Positions 32,453 through 42,416 are shown, counted from the stretch's first letter. The stretch: DNA of 64,000 bases from Bradyrhizobium iriomotense (GCF_030160715.1 NZ_BSOW01000023.1:1-64000); one strand, 5' to 3'. Notes: generated by a model not told the origin, from the sequence alone. Translations and numbers: made by a program.

Positions 32453-34672
32453 TTGAGTTTGGGGTCTCGAAAAGCAAGAAAACGAAAGCGGACGGCGCTC
32501 ACATGGGCAGCCGGACGATCACGCAAGCCCGCATCGAAGCGCGTGAAGCCTCATGATGCGCCGGTCGAGGCCGATGCGCTCGTGCAGAGCCGCGCGGAAG
32601 CGGAAGCTGCGATTGCGGATGCGCGCAAATCGCATGAGCGGCTGCGCCAGGCCATCGACATCCTGCCGCAAGGTATCGTGTTTCTCGACCCCGAGGGCCG
32701 CTATGTGCTCTGGAACAAGAAATACGCCGAGATCTACAACAAGACCGCCGATCTCTTCGCGGAAGGTGCACGGCTGGAGGATACGCTGCGCATCGGCGTT
32801 GCGCGCGGCGACTATCCGGAAGCCGCAGGGCACGAAGAGGAATGGATCGCCGAGCGGCTGCAAAAGCTCTATCAGCCCGGCGCGCGCCACGAGCAGAAGC
32901 TGGCCGACGGCCGCGTCGTCCTGATCGAGGAGCGCCTGACCGATGACGGCGGCGTCGTCGGCCTGCGCGTCGACATCACCGAGCTGAAACAGCGCGAGGC
33001 CTCGTTCCGCCTGCTGTTCGACGGCAATCCCGTGCCGATGATCGTCTGCGCGCTGGACGACGAGCGCATCCTCGGCGTCAACGACGCCGCGGTCGCGCAT
33101 TACGGCTACGGCCGTGCCGAATTCGAGAAGCTGACGATCCGTTCGCTCCAGGCTTTCGACAGCGAGCCGCCCTGGATCTCCGGCCGGAGCAGCGAGGAGC
33201 TGGCGGCGCGCACCTGGAAGCATGTGAAGGCCGACGGCGCGCTGATCGATCTTGCAATCTATTCGCGCGAACTGACCTACGCCGATCGGCCGGCAGTGCT
33301 GCTGGCACTGATGGACATCACCGAACGCAAGCGCGCCGAAGCGCGGCTTGCCTTCATGGCCCAGCACGACGGCCTGACCGGGCTGCCGAACCGTAATCTC
33401 TTGCGCCAGCAGATGGACGAGATGCTGCTGCATACGCGCCGCAGCGCCGAGAAGGTCGCGGTGCTGATGCTGGGGCTCGACAATTTCAAGGCGGTCAACG
33501 ACACGCTCGGCCACGCGGTCGGCGACAAGCTGCTGCGCGGCGTCGCCAAGCGCCTGCGCTCCACCTTGCGCGAGGAAGACGCACTGGCGCGGCTCAATTC
33601 GGATGAATTCGTCATCGTCCAGAGCGGCCTGGCGCGGCCGGAAGATGCGGTGGGGCTGGCAAAGCGTTTGCTGGAGGCGATCGCCGATCCCTACCTGCTC
33701 GACGGCCATTCCGTGGTGATCGGCGCCTCCGTCGGCATCGCGATGGCGCCCGGCGACGGCGATGAATCCGAGAAGCTCTTGAAGAGCGCCGACATGGCGC
33801 TGTCGCGCGCCAAGCTGGATGCGCGCGGCACGTTCGCCTTCTTCGAGGCGGCGCTGCATGCGAAGGCGCAGACCCGCCGCAAGATCGAGGTCGAGCTGCG
33901 CGACGCGATCCAGAACGACGTGCTGCGTCCCTTCTATCAGCCGTTGATCGATCTTTCGAGCGGCCGCATCACCGGCTTCGAGGCGCTGGTGCGCTGGCCG
34001 CATGCCGAGCGCGGCATGGTCTCGCCGGCCGAGTTCATTCCGGTTGCCGAGGACACCGGGCTGATCAATCCGCTCGGCGGGTTGATGTTGCGCCGGGCCT
34101 GCACGGATGCCGCGACCTGGCCCGACGACGTCCGCGTCGCCGTCAACCTGTCGCCGCTGCAATTCCGCGGCGGCAATCTGCTTTCGATGGTCACCGAGGC
34201 GCTGAAGCATTCCGGCCTGCCGCCGCTTCGGCTCGAGCTCGAGATCACCGAGACGCTGTTGCTCGAGAAGAGCGCCCAGGTGCTGGCGACGCTGCATGCC
34301 TTGCGCGCGCTCGGCGTGCGGATCTCCATGGACGATTTCGGCACCGGCTATTCCAGCCTCAGCTATCTGCGCAGCTTCCCCTTCGACAAGATCAAGATCG
34401 ACCAGTCCTTCGTGCGCGATCTCGGCGCCAACCGCGAAGCGCAGGCGATCATCCGCTCGATCGTCAGCCTCGGCAAAGGCCTCGGCGTCACCATCACCGC
34501 CGAGGGTGTCGAGACCGAGGCCGAGCTGAGCTGCCTGCGCGCCGAGGGCTGCCATGAGGGGCAGGGATTCCTGTTCTCCAAGGCGCGCCCCAATGCCGAG
34601 ATCGTCAGCCTGCTCGCGGCGCAACGCGGGGTGGACACGACGGGCCATGCGGACGCCGCGCTGGTCGCGTGA
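32453..34672 (+). CDS. PAS-PAS-GGDEF-EAL protein, degenerate GGDEF
   Basis: Two PAS domains come first (AIDILPQGIVFLDPEGRYVLWNKKYAEIYN; FRLLFDGNPVPMIVCALDDERILGVNDAAVAHYGY), then GGDEF and EAL domains. In GGDEF the signature reads RLNSDEF, not GGDEF, so cyclase activity is doubtful. EAL motifs are intact: ITGFEALVRW, ELEITET, DDFGTGYSSL, KIDQSFV, TAEGVETEAE. It is probably a cyclic-di-GMP phosphodiesterase controlled by PAS sensing. Start uncertain: the frame is open from 32234; a TTG at 32453 or a GTG at 32543 is plausible, and no strong ribosome site decides. Confidence 0.85.
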   Translation: MSLGSRKARKRKRTALTWAAGRSRKPASKRVKPHDAPVEADALVQSRAEAEAAIADARKSHERLRQAIDILPQGIVFLDPEGRYVLWNKKYAEIYNKTADLFAEGARLEDTLRIGVARGDYPEAAGHEEEWIAERLQKLYQPGARHEQKLADGRVVLIEERLTDDGGVVGLRVDITELKQREASFRLLFDGNPVPMIVCALDDERILGVNDAAVAHYGYGRAEFEKLTIRSLQAFDSEPPWISGRSSEELAARTWKHVKADGALIDLAIYSRELTYADRPAVLLALMDITERKRAEARLAFMAQHDGLTGLPNRNLLRQQMDEMLLHTRRSAEKVAVLMLGLDNFKAVNDTLGHAVGDKLLRGVAKRLRSTLREEDALARLNSDEFVIVQSGLARPEDAVGLAKRLLEAIADPYLLDGHSVVIGASVGIAMAPGDGDESEKLLKSADMALSRAKLDARGTFAFFEAALHAKAQTRRKIEVELRDAIQNDVLRPFYQPLIDLSSGRITGFEALVRWPHAERGMVSPAEFIPVAEDTGLINPLGGLMLRRACTDAATWPDDVRVAVNLSPLQFRGGNLLSMVTEALKHSGLPPLRLELEITETLLLEKSAQVLATLHALRALGVRISMDDFGTGYSSLSYLRSFPFDKIKIDQSFVRDLGANREAQAIIRSIVSLGKGLGVTITAEGVETEAELSCLRAEGCHEGQGFLFSKARPNAEIVSLLAAQRGVDTTGHADAALVA

Positions 34673-34733
34673 TTGAACCTCTCGGCCTTTCCCGGCGTCT
34701 GATCATTGAATCTGATGACGGGATTGGCGCCCC

Positions 34734-35471
34734 ATGAGCCCAAAGGACTCGGCAAGTGACGTAGCCACGATGGACGGCGCGCGTTATGCCCGCTTCTCGC
34801 GGCGGCTGAAGGCGATCCTGCTGGACTGGATGCTGGCGATGGTCCTGCTGTTCGGCGCGGTGGCGCTGGCGAGCAACGCGCAGAGCGATACGCTGGCCCG
34901 TATCCTCGGCATTGCCGTCGTGGTGATCCTGGTGTTTTACGAGCCGGTGCTGGTCTCGCGCATCGGCGGCACGCTCGGGCATTATTGGACCAATCTGCGC
35001 GTCGTCGACGATGGGGGCGGCAATCTGAGCTTCAGAAAGGCGTTCGCGCGCTTCGCCATCAAGAGCCTGCTGGGCTGGTACTCGTTCTTGACCATGATGG
35101 CCACGCGCCGCAATCAGGCGGCGCACGACCTGCTGACGCATTCCACGGTCCAGATCCGCGATCTCTCCAGGGCCAACCCCTCGCAGTTCATCACCGAGCG
35201 GCGCGAGCTTGAGGACGCGGCGATGCCGTCGCGTGTGCGCCGCGCACTGGTGACGGTGGTCTATCTCGCGCTCGGCGGTTTCGTTTACGTGATGGCGCTT
35301 GGCGCCCTGCTGGAGCAGGGCATGCTGTCGAGCGCCTGCCTCGACCGCGACGTCTGCTCGGGCGGCGACCGCATCGTCAGCGTCGCCGCCGCCACGGTGC
35401 TGCTCCTGGCGCTCGCCCTGGTCATCGGCCTCGGCTGGCGCGGCCGGCTGCCCGGCGCACGCAGGGCGTAG
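34734..35471 (+). CDS. RDD-family membrane protein
   Basis: A 245-residue protein. The RDD pattern is present (ARFSRRLKAILLDWMLAMVLL, GGTLGHYWTNLRVVDDGGGNLSFRKAFARFAIK) with about four membrane helices. RDD proteins are small transporters or stress-related membrane proteins of unclear function. The ATG at 34734 lies 61 bp after the GGDEF/EAL gene. Confidence 0.82.
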   Translation: MSPKDSASDVATMDGARYARFSRRLKAILLDWMLAMVLLFGAVALASNAQSDTLARILGIAVVVILVFYEPVLVSRIGGTLGHYWTNLRVVDDGGGNLSFRKAFARFAIKSLLGWYSFLTMMATRRNQAAHDLLTHSTVQIRDLSRANPSQFITERRELEDAAMPSRVRRALVTVVYLALGGFVYVMALGALLEQGMLSSACLDRDVCSGGDRIVSVAAATVLLLALALVIGLGWRGRLPGARRA

Positions 35472-35488
35472 AAGGACCGGGTGCAAGC

Positions 35489-36640
35489 TCAGTCGCCCGC
35501 CAGAATCGCCCTGCCGACATCCTCGTAATGCGTATCGCGCGCCTGGATCTGCTGGGCGATCGCGTGCATGTCGCGAAAGCGCCGCTCGAACGGATTGTTG
35601 CGGAACACAGCGGTCGCGCCCGCCATGTGATAGGCGGTGTCGACCACCTTCGCCGACTGATGGATGGTCCAGGTTGACGCCAGCCGTACGGCGCTGCGAT
35701 GCGGCTCCCTGAATTCGCCTGACGCGGTCAGGTCGCGCCACATCGCGCCCGCCGTCGCATAGAGATAGGCGCGCGCCGCGCGCAAGTCGCCTTCGGTGCG
35801 GCCGATCAGGCCTTGCACGGCGGCATTGTCGCGCATCGCTTTGGTCGCGAGCGACTGATGCTTGCCGCGCGCCAGCGCGATTGTCGCATCCAGCGTCGCC
35901 CGCGCGACGCCGAGCGAGACCGCGGCAAAGCCGAGGCTGAAGGCCGAGCCGGTGCCGAGCTTGTAGAGCGGTCCCGTTTCGCGCAACGCAGACGGCACGT
36001 CGCGGAATGCCGTGAAGCGCTCGGGGATGAAGAGGTCGCAGGCCTCATAGGAATCGGTGCCGGTGCCGGCAAGCCCGATTGCGTGCCAGACATCGTGCAG
36101 CACGGCGCTTGCGACCGGAAACAGGATGGTGCGCACCTGCGGCGAGCCGTCGGCATTTTTGCGCGGCGCGCCGTCAGCGCCGGTGATGCGGACATGCGCG
36201 CCCAGCCAGCTCGCCTGCCGCGAGCCCGAAGCGAAATCCCAGCGCGCAGTGACGCGGTAGCCGCCCTCGACCGCGCGCGCCTCATGCGCGATCGCGCCCC
36301 AGGCGAGGATGCCGGGCGGGGCGTTGAAGATCTCATGCGCGGTGTCGCGGTCGAGCGAGGCCGCGATCATCGCGCAGACGCTGCACTGGCCGAGGCACCA
36401 GGCAGTGGACGCATCCGCCTTGGCGATCTCCTCGAGCACCTGCATGAAGATTTCGGGTGGAGCCTCGGCGCCGCCAAGGCTCTGCGGCAGCAGCGTGCGA
36501 TAAAGCCCGTTCTCGATCAGTGCGGCGACGACGGGAGCAGTCAGCCTGCGCGCCTGCTCGATCGCGTCAGCCTCTCCCGCAATCAGCGGCGCGAGAGCCC
36601 GCGCTCGTTCCACCAGGTCAAATCCGACATTTGCGTCCAT
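35489..36640 (-). CDS. Acyl-CoA dehydrogenase-like flavoprotein (type-2 C-terminal domain)
   Basis: A 383-residue protein of the HsaA/DszC/HpaB-like branch. It has N-terminal LIENGLYRTLLPQSLGGAEAPPEIFMQVLEEIAKADASTAWC, the middle beta domain (GGYRVTARWDFASGSRQASWLGAHV) and C-terminal helices (VDTAYHMAGATAVFRNNPFERRFRDMHAIAQQIQARDTHYE). These enzymes hydroxylate or desulphurise with reduced flavin. The ATG at 36640 has GAGGAAA upstream; the open frame further upstream is without support. No flavin reductase partner is adjacent, and the substrate is unknown. Confidence 0.86.
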   Translation of the reverse strand: MDANVGFDLVERARALAPLIAGEADAIEQARRLTAPVVAALIENGLYRTLLPQSLGGAEAPPEIFMQVLEEIAKADASTAWCLGQCSVCAMIAASLDRDTAHEIFNAPPGILAWGAIAHEARAVEGGYRVTARWDFASGSRQASWLGAHVRITGADGAPRKNADGSPQVRTILFPVASAVLHDVWHAIGLAGTGTDSYEACDLFIPERFTAFRDVPSALRETGPLYKLGTGSAFSLGFAAVSLGVARATLDATIALARGKHQSLATKAMRDNAAVQGLIGRTEGDLRAARAYLYATAGAMWRDLTASGEFREPHRSAVRLASTWTIHQSAKVVDTAYHMAGATAVFRNNPFERRFRDMHAIAQQIQARDTHYEDVGRAILAGD

Positions 36641-36830
36641 GCACGTTTCCTCGCCCATTCTGGTGTGAGCTGTCGGGATGCGATGGTGGTCTATTTGATG
36701 GGAAGGATCAAGGCGACGGGCACGGCGGCACGCGAAGCGCAGACCGCCGTGTTTGTCATGGTGGCGAAGGTGTGCGCATGATCTCGGGCCGGAATCCCTT
36801 AGAAGTCCCGCGGCAGCCCGAGAGGACGCC

Positions 36831-38471
36831 ATGAAGAAGCCAACCCGCCGCGATGGTCGCCTTGCCGTGGCTGCCCGCAGCGCCGAGGCGCCGGCCGAGC
36901 TGAAGCTCGAGAACGCGCCTATGAGCGACATCATCGATGCCCTGGCCGGTGGGCGGATCACCGCCACGGCGCTGACCAAATTCTATCTCGCGCGCATTGA
37001 GGCCTACGACCGCGATGGGCCCATGCTCAACTCCGTCCGCGAGCTCAATCCCGACGCGCTCACGATCGCGGGCAGGCTCGACGGCACCAGGCCGTCGGTC
37101 AAACGGCCTCTGGCCGGCATCCCGATCCTGGTGAAGGACAACATCGCGACCACTGACAAACAGCCGACCACGGCAGGCTCGCTGGCGCTGGAGGGCGCGC
37201 GCGCCCGGAAGGACGCCACCGTCGTCAAGCTGCTGCGGAACGCCGGCGCGGTGATCCTGGGCAAGGCGAACCTGACGGAGTTCGCCAACATGCTCGCGAT
37301 CGAGATGCCCGCGGGCTACTCGTCGCTGGGCGGTCAGGTGAAAAACCCTTACGCGCCGACGCTGATGGACGATCGAGGCATCCCGGTCGTGTCCCCGGGG
37401 GGCTCAAGCTCGGGCTCGGCGGTCGCTGTGGCGGCCGGCCTGTGCGCCGCCTCGATCGGCACCGAGACCTCGGGCTCGCTGCTGTACCCCGCCAGCCAGA
37501 ACGGCCTCGTCACCGTGAAGCCGACCGTAGGGCTGATCAGCCGGGCCGGCATCGTGCCGATCGCGCACAGCCAGGACACCGCCGGGCCGATGACGCGCAA
37601 TGTGCGTGATGCGGCGCTGCTCCTCAACGTGCTGGCGGCCAAGGACCCCCGCGATCCCGCAACGGAGCGCCAGCGGCGGCCGGCTGATTACACCGCCGGC
37701 CTCACGCGTGATGCAATGAAGGGCGCGCGCATCGGCGTGCCGAGCGATCCCGCCGACCCGCTGAACGATCGCTACTACGGCAAGCTGCCACCTAGCTGGA
37801 CCAAGGTGATGGCTGAGGTGATCAAGGTGCTGGAGGATCTCGGCGCGGTCATCGTGCGCGCCAACATGCCGACGGCCGGCTGGATGAACGGACCAGGCAC
37901 GACCATGGCTGTGCTCAACCGCAATCCGCTGAGCCCCAACAAGGGCAATCCGGCGATGCAGTGGATCGTTTTTCTCTACGAGCTGAAGCACGATCTCAAT
38001 CTCTACCTGAGGGATTGGGCGACCAACACGCCGATCAAGACCATGGCCGACATCGTGGCCTTCAACGAGGCCAATGCCGGCAAGGCGCTGCGTTTCGGCC
38101 AGGACCTGTTCCTCGCCGCTGACAGCACCAGGGGCGACTTGAGTGAGCGCGAGTACAGGTCGGCGCGTGCCATGGACCTGCTCGCCGCCAGGACGCGCGG
38201 CATGGACGCCTACATGAACCAGCACAACCTCGACGCGGTGCTATTCCCCGGCAGCGGAGGCTGCGTGATCGCTGCCAAGGCGGGCTATCCCAGCGTCATG
38301 GTGCCTGGAGGTTTCATTTCGGGAGCCGGCGACAAGGACACGCCCGACTATCCGTTGGGCATCACCTTCGCAGGGCAAGCCTGGAGCGAGCACAAGCTGC
38401 TGCGTCTGGCCTACGCCTACGAGCAGGCCACCCACATGCGCAAGCCGCCGCCCGGCCTGCCGGCGTTCTGA
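36831..38471 (+). CDS. Amidase-signature enzyme
   Basis: A 546-residue amidase. The Ser-cisSer-Lys triad is visible: Lys102 (ILVKDNI), Ser in GGSSSGSA (192-194) and nucleophile Ser216 in GTETSGSLL. It hydrolyses amides or aryl/acyl amides; the true substrate is unknown. The ATG at 36831 follows AGAGGA. No export signal is evident. It shares a divergent intergenic region with the flavoprotein gene at 35489. Confidence 0.9.
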   Translation: MKKPTRRDGRLAVAARSAEAPAELKLENAPMSDIIDALAGGRITATALTKFYLARIEAYDRDGPMLNSVRELNPDALTIAGRLDGTRPSVKRPLAGIPILVKDNIATTDKQPTTAGSLALEGARARKDATVVKLLRNAGAVILGKANLTEFANMLAIEMPAGYSSLGGQVKNPYAPTLMDDRGIPVVSPGGSSSGSAVAVAAGLCAASIGTETSGSLLYPASQNGLVTVKPTVGLISRAGIVPIAHSQDTAGPMTRNVRDAALLLNVLAAKDPRDPATERQRRPADYTAGLTRDAMKGARIGVPSDPADPLNDRYYGKLPPSWTKVMAEVIKVLEDLGAVIVRANMPTAGWMNGPGTTMAVLNRNPLSPNKGNPAMQWIVFLYELKHDLNLYLRDWATNTPIKTMADIVAFNEANAGKALRFGQDLFLAADSTRGDLSEREYRSARAMDLLAARTRGMDAYMNQHNLDAVLFPGSGGCVIAAKAGYPSVMVPGGFISGAGDKDTPDYPLGITFAGQAWSEHKLLRLAYAYEQATHMRKPPPGLPAF

Positions 38472-38502
38472 ACCTTGGCGGCGCGGCGCACGACCAACTC
38501 CC

Positions 38503-39249
38503 ATGCCAATCGTCAGACTCCTCATGGTCCTTTTCGCGCTCGCTTCGCCGGCGTTTGCGCAGGATGGCGCACGTGATGCCGCCGCTGCGCGCGAGGCCGC
38601 GCAGGCCTTCCGGGTCTATGTCGACGGAGTGACGAAAAAGGGCGAGCGGCCCGACCTGACCCGGCCGGAGGTCGCTGCAATGCTCGGACGCGTCTTCGAT
38701 CTCGACGCCTTCAACGCGCTGCCGCCCGCGCAGGCGAGCGATATGAGCTGGCTGATGGAGTGGACGGACGCCGCGAACGCGACGCACAAGCTGTTCACCC
38801 TCTACGGCTTGAAGCCGGGGCCGCAGCCCGATTTTGCGGCGCTTCAGCGCAACATGACCGAGTATGGCGACCAGTACGCGATGGCGATGAGCTTCATGAT
38901 CCGCGGCATGGCGCGCGAGGCCGTTGCGGGCCAATTGTTCTGGGCCGACCTCGCACAGGAGCAGCGCACCCGCATACGCGAGGAGGGGTTCGCGGGCTTC
39001 CGCCGCAACGCCGCGCAATTGATCCTGACCACGGCCTGCGCGGCGATCCAGGGCGCCAGCAAGCCCGCCAACGCCCGCCTGGTGGCGGCCGCCATCCGCG
39101 ATACGCGCGAGGTCTGGGCGAGTTTTTTGCTGCCGCAGGATCGCTCGCGCGTGATCGAACAGCTCGCCGACCTTCCCAAATGGGCGCCGGATGAGATAGC
39201 GCGAGCCGATCTCGCCGCCTTCACCGCTGCGCTTCAGGCGGCGAACTGA
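38503..39249 (+). CDS. Secreted hypothetical protein
   Basis: A 248-residue protein with a signal peptide (MPIVRLLMVLFALASPAFAQ) and an all-helical body rich in Ala and Arg (AAREAAQAFRVYVDGVTKKG, ITTDRA-like loops absent). It begins 31 bp after the amidase stop on the same strand. I do not recognise the family; a periplasmic helical protein. Confidence 0.75.
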   Translation: MPIVRLLMVLFALASPAFAQDGARDAAAAREAAQAFRVYVDGVTKKGERPDLTRPEVAAMLGRVFDLDAFNALPPAQASDMSWLMEWTDAANATHKLFTLYGLKPGPQPDFAALQRNMTEYGDQYAMAMSFMIRGMAREAVAGQLFWADLAQEQRTRIREEGFAGFRRNAAQLILTTACAAIQGASKPANARLVAAAIRDTREVWASFLLPQDRSRVIEQLADLPKWAPDEIARADLAAFTAALQAAN

Positions 39250-39600
39250 TCCGACGTCTTGCGGGACTGAGATGGCGGCGATGCTCGGTTCATTGACGCC
39301 GTGAGGAGAATCACACAGCCGCGAAGGCACCTCGCATGGCTGTATGCGGCTTAACAACCGGAATGCGCTCCGCCTCGCGCCGATGCCGGCCATCGTGATC
39401 AGCCGCGGTCACGACGGTTCACCGATGAGCTGGAGTCGTTGTGGCCGCGACACTCGTCCTGGGCGACAGAGCGCTCGTTAATCTATGCGACGACCTGCGC
39501 ATTTGAACCGTGGGCGAAGTGAGTGTGACCTACCTCAAAGAGCTCGGTGAAGGGATCAAATATCTGCAACGGGATCGTTCATTGGATTTGAAGCACTCCC
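39250..39600. other. Intergenic gap, nothing recognised
   Basis: About 350 bp without a convincing gene or repeat. A promoter for the acyltransferase is expected near its right end. No clear terminator hairpin was found. Confidence 0.4.
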
Positions 39601-40839
39601 GTGAAGAACCATTTTCCCCTGCTGGATCCGCTGCGCTTCGGGACTGCCCTCGGCGTCGCCATTTTTCATCAGATGTTCTGGTCCTGGGCCTGGGTTTCGA
39701 TTGGCGTTCCAGGTTTCGAGCGCTACGTCGCCGCCGATGTTCTGTACCCTTCCGCCGCGCCCTTCACATGGTTCGGCTGGGTAGGCGTTGAGATATTCTT
39801 TGTTATCTCCGGCTTCGTCATAGCGAATTCCGCGAGCAAGTCTTCCCCGACAGAGTTTCTTCTTGGCCGCGCTCTCAGGCTTTATCCGGCGGTCTGGGTT
39901 TGCGCCACCGCGACCCTCCTCGTTCTGGTTCTTTTTGGCAGTGGACCGGCATCCGAATTCATCCTGCCCTACATCCACGCCATGCTGCTCGTTCCCAAGG
40001 GAGTCATGGGTGAATGGCTCGACGGTGTCTATTGGACGCTGGCGGCCGAGATGGCGTTTTATGGGCTCGTGTTTTGCGCGATGCTCACGAAGAAAATCAC
40101 CCTGCGGCACCTGGCTTTCGGCCTCACCATCTACAGCGCGGTGTTCAACGCTGTCGCGTTGCTGGTGCTGTCATGCACGACGCCATCCGACTTGCCCTAT
40201 CTCGTCATTCTGATGTTTCGGGTGCCTTGCGCGGCATACTTGCTGACCCATGGTTGCTTTTTTGCGCTGGGCATCTGGCTTTTCATTTCTGCAAACAGAA
40301 AATTGACGGCGCTGGAACGGGTCGCCCTCGCGGTCGCGTGTCTTTCGGGTGTCGCAGAAATCTACTTTTTTGCCTCTTTCTTTTTGACCTGCATACCCTC
40401 CATCTCGGGTCAATCAGCCCTTGTGCCGATCATGGTTTGGGCGGCGGCGGTAGGCCTCATTGCCTATTGCGCGAACAGGAACAGGCGCTCTCCAGCCACC
40501 GCTTCGCCTGAAGCGCCGGCCTATTGGAGAACGCTCGGGCTGATCACCTATCCGCTCTATCTGACCCACAACGTCATTGGCACATGGATTATTCGTGTCC
40601 TGGTCGATGCCGGCCTGGATGCCACCTCGGCCGTGTGGCTCGAGCTGGGCATTCTCGTCCTGATCTGCTGGTTCATTTGCGCGAAGATCGAGCCGGCCAT
40701 CAGAGGTGCGATGACGCGAACCATTTCATATTTCGGACAGCTTCCGGAAAGACTGCCGGCATCGAGGCGCCCGGCGTTTTCTCGGGGGCTTGGCCTTCGG
40801 CTGCACGTCCCGGCAAAGATGACCGCCACGGCGCGATAG
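39601..40839 (+). CDS. Acyltransferase 3 family membrane protein
   Basis: A 412-residue integral membrane protein with about ten helices. The N-terminal LLDPLRFGTALGVAIFHQMF and FFVISGFVIANS, and RALRLYPAVWV, are typical of acyltransferase-3/OafA proteins that acylate sugars of polysaccharides or lipids. The classic R-x-x-A-x-x-V-x-x-H-x core is replaced by RFGTALGVAIFHQ. The start is GTG 39601; no ATG fits. Acceptor unknown. Confidence 0.82.
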   Translation: MKNHFPLLDPLRFGTALGVAIFHQMFWSWAWVSIGVPGFERYVAADVLYPSAAPFTWFGWVGVEIFFVISGFVIANSASKSSPTEFLLGRALRLYPAVWVCATATLLVLVLFGSGPASEFILPYIHAMLLVPKGVMGEWLDGVYWTLAAEMAFYGLVFCAMLTKKITLRHLAFGLTIYSAVFNAVALLVLSCTTPSDLPYLVILMFRVPCAAYLLTHGCFFALGIWLFISANRKLTALERVALAVACLSGVAEIYFFASFFLTCIPSISGQSALVPIMVWAAAVGLIAYCANRNRRSPATASPEAPAYWRTLGLITYPLYLTHNVIGTWIIRVLVDAGLDATSAVWLELGILVLICWFICAKIEPAIRGAMTRTISYFGQLPERLPASRRPAFSRGLGLRLHVPAKMTATAR

Positions 40840-40957
40840 CCGGTGCTCTGCTAGACTAGCTTCCTGAACTTGCTGCATCTGCTTTGGGTCAAAAGCGGAC
40901 TTCGACTGACCCCCAGCAGATGGACGAGGTTCCGCGAGTTGAGGCAGGACGCATCGG

Positions 40958-41911
40958 ATGAAGGTCACCAGAGACATGGTGGATAAAGACCTGCGCGGCC
41001 GATATGCCGTTGGGCGGATCATCGCGAGTTTTTTTCACACGAGATGGTTCTCTCTGCTCGTCTTCCGTTTCAGTGGGGCCGTCTTGCGGGGAAAAAACAT
41101 CAGGGGACTTGTCTGCCGAGAGCGACATATTCCGAGCAGAAATGGTGGGGCGCCCATTCGTGTGAGAGTCTATCGGCCAACCGCTTCAGTTGGACCACTG
41201 CCGGTCATGCTGTATCTGCACGGCGGCGGTTACGTTTACGGGGTGCCCGAGCAGTTCGGCTCGATCATCAAGGACTTCATCGAGACAGAGCCCTGCATCA
41301 TCGTCGCGCCGGACTATAGAAAGGCCGTTGCATCGCCGTACCCGGCCGCGTTCAACGACTGCTACGACACCCTGCTATGGATAAAGGACAATGCGGCCTC
41401 CATCGGCGGAAGAACTGACGGATTCATCGTCTCAGGCCATAGCGCGGGCGGCGGGCTTGCGGCGGCCGTCTCGCTCAAGGCGACCGATACCGACGATGCA
41501 AAAATAGCCTTTCAAATGCCGCTATATCCAATGATCGATGACCGTCAGAATAGCGCCTCTGCAGTTGGAAACGACGCACCGGTATGGGATGGGGAAGCCA
41601 ACAGGCTGGCATGGTCCCGTTATCTCGATGGCGTGAAGAACGTCACGCCTTACGCAGCCGCGGCGCGCTGCACAGACTATACGAAATTGCCGCCGACGAT
41701 CACTTATGTCGGCAGTCTAGAGCCATTTCGGGATGAAACGAAAATCTACGTTGAGAACCTTCGTCGGGCCAATGTTCCGGTTGAGTTCGAGGTATTCGAT
41801 GGCGCATTTCATGCTTTTGACGTGATGGTGCCAGGCGCTCCAATCAGCAAGCGAGCAAATCGGTTTCTCATGGAAAATTTCCAAAAGTTTGCTCGGCGGT
41901 ATTTTCCCTAG
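40958..41911 (+). CDS. Alpha/beta hydrolase, hormone-sensitive-lipase type
   Basis: A 317-residue esterase. The oxyanion motif HGGGYVYG, nucleophile in GHSAGGG, acid Asp in LEPFRDET, and catalytic His in AFHAFDV make up a complete HSL-family site. It hydrolyses short-chain esters; natural substrate unknown. The ATG at 40958 or an internal ATG at 40979 starts it. No signal peptide, so probably cytoplasmic. Confidence 0.9.
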   Translation: MKVTRDMVDKDLRGRYAVGRIIASFFHTRWFSLLVFRFSGAVLRGKNIRGLVCRERHIPSRNGGAPIRVRVYRPTASVGPLPVMLYLHGGGYVYGVPEQFGSIIKDFIETEPCIIVAPDYRKAVASPYPAAFNDCYDTLLWIKDNAASIGGRTDGFIVSGHSAGGGLAAAVSLKATDTDDAKIAFQMPLYPMIDDRQNSASAVGNDAPVWDGEANRLAWSRYLDGVKNVTPYAAAARCTDYTKLPPTITYVGSLEPFRDETKIYVENLRRANVPVEFEVFDGAFHAFDVMVPGAPISKRANRFLMENFQKFARRYFP

Positions 41912-41955
41912 GACCATCAACTCGGTGGGCAGCCGCTGTATCATTGGCGTTTTTG

Positions 41956-42165
41956 TCAGACCGGCGCTTTCCTGCCGATCAGGCCGAAGACGATCATCAC
42001 GAGGCTGATACCGCCAACCGCGCCGCAGACCTCTCCGACCGTCCGCATCAGGGCGACAGGATCATTGGACCACGGCGTCATGTCTCGCATGGACAGAAAG
42101 AACAGCACGGCAAGCGCCAGCAGCACCACACCCACGGCAATCAAACGCCAGTTTCGCTTTCGCAT
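41956..42165 (-). CDS. Small two-helix membrane protein
   Basis: A 69-residue protein starting MRKRNWRLIAVGVVLLALAV with a strong GGAGGAAG ribosome site before the ATG at 42165. Two hydrophobic segments are joined by a short loop (MRDMTPWSNDPVALMRTVG). The function is unknown. An upstream open extension to 42264 lacks support. Confidence 0.7.
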   Translation of the reverse strand: MRKRNWRLIAVGVVLLALAVLFFLSMRDMTPWSNDPVALMRTVGEVCGAVGGISLVMIVFGLIGRKAPV

Positions 42166-42368
42166 GACAGACCTTCCTCCGGGCCACGCCGGGACGGGCG
42201 TGGTCGTGCGATATGCAGAGGGATAGTGTCGTCGATCTCCGTTCGGGTTCGATCGGCAGACCAAATAAAGGTGGGTTGGCTGTCCACCTTCAGCGCGGCA
42301 AGGACGGCGTCCTGCGGGATGTCGCCTTCGCCGCTGACGTCGAGTTGGCAGGCAAGACGTGCTATCAT
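42141..42368 (-). CDS. Short ORF carrying a lepA-tail-like sequence
   Basis: From the ATG at 42368 the frame gives 75 residues, with SGEGDIPQDAVLAALKVDSQPTF in the middle. This matches the last residues of LepA/EF4 (KVDIPQEAFIAALKVDS). The DNA at 42279-42324 matches the lepA end at 41 of 46 positions. It overlaps the neighbouring membrane protein by 25 bp. It is either a degraded duplicate or a short gene built from one. Translation is doubtful. Confidence 0.45.
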   Translation of the reverse strand: MIARLACQLDVSGEGDIPQDAVLAALKVDSQPTFIWSADRTRTEIDDTIPLHIARPRPSRRGPEEGLSCESETGV

Positions 42369-42416
42369 TGAGCCCTCAACGCGCGGACTTTTCCAAAAAC
42401 CGCGGCGCACACCGGG

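Noticed and set aside
32519..34648. Minus-strand open frame of 709 codons opposite the GGDEF/EAL gene
   Set aside because: Codon bias of the real gene keeps the antisense frame open; the sense strand has clear domain motifs.
42141..42368. Calling the short ORF a true LepA paralogue
   Set aside because: Only about 15 residues resemble the LepA end; no GTPase or other domain is present.
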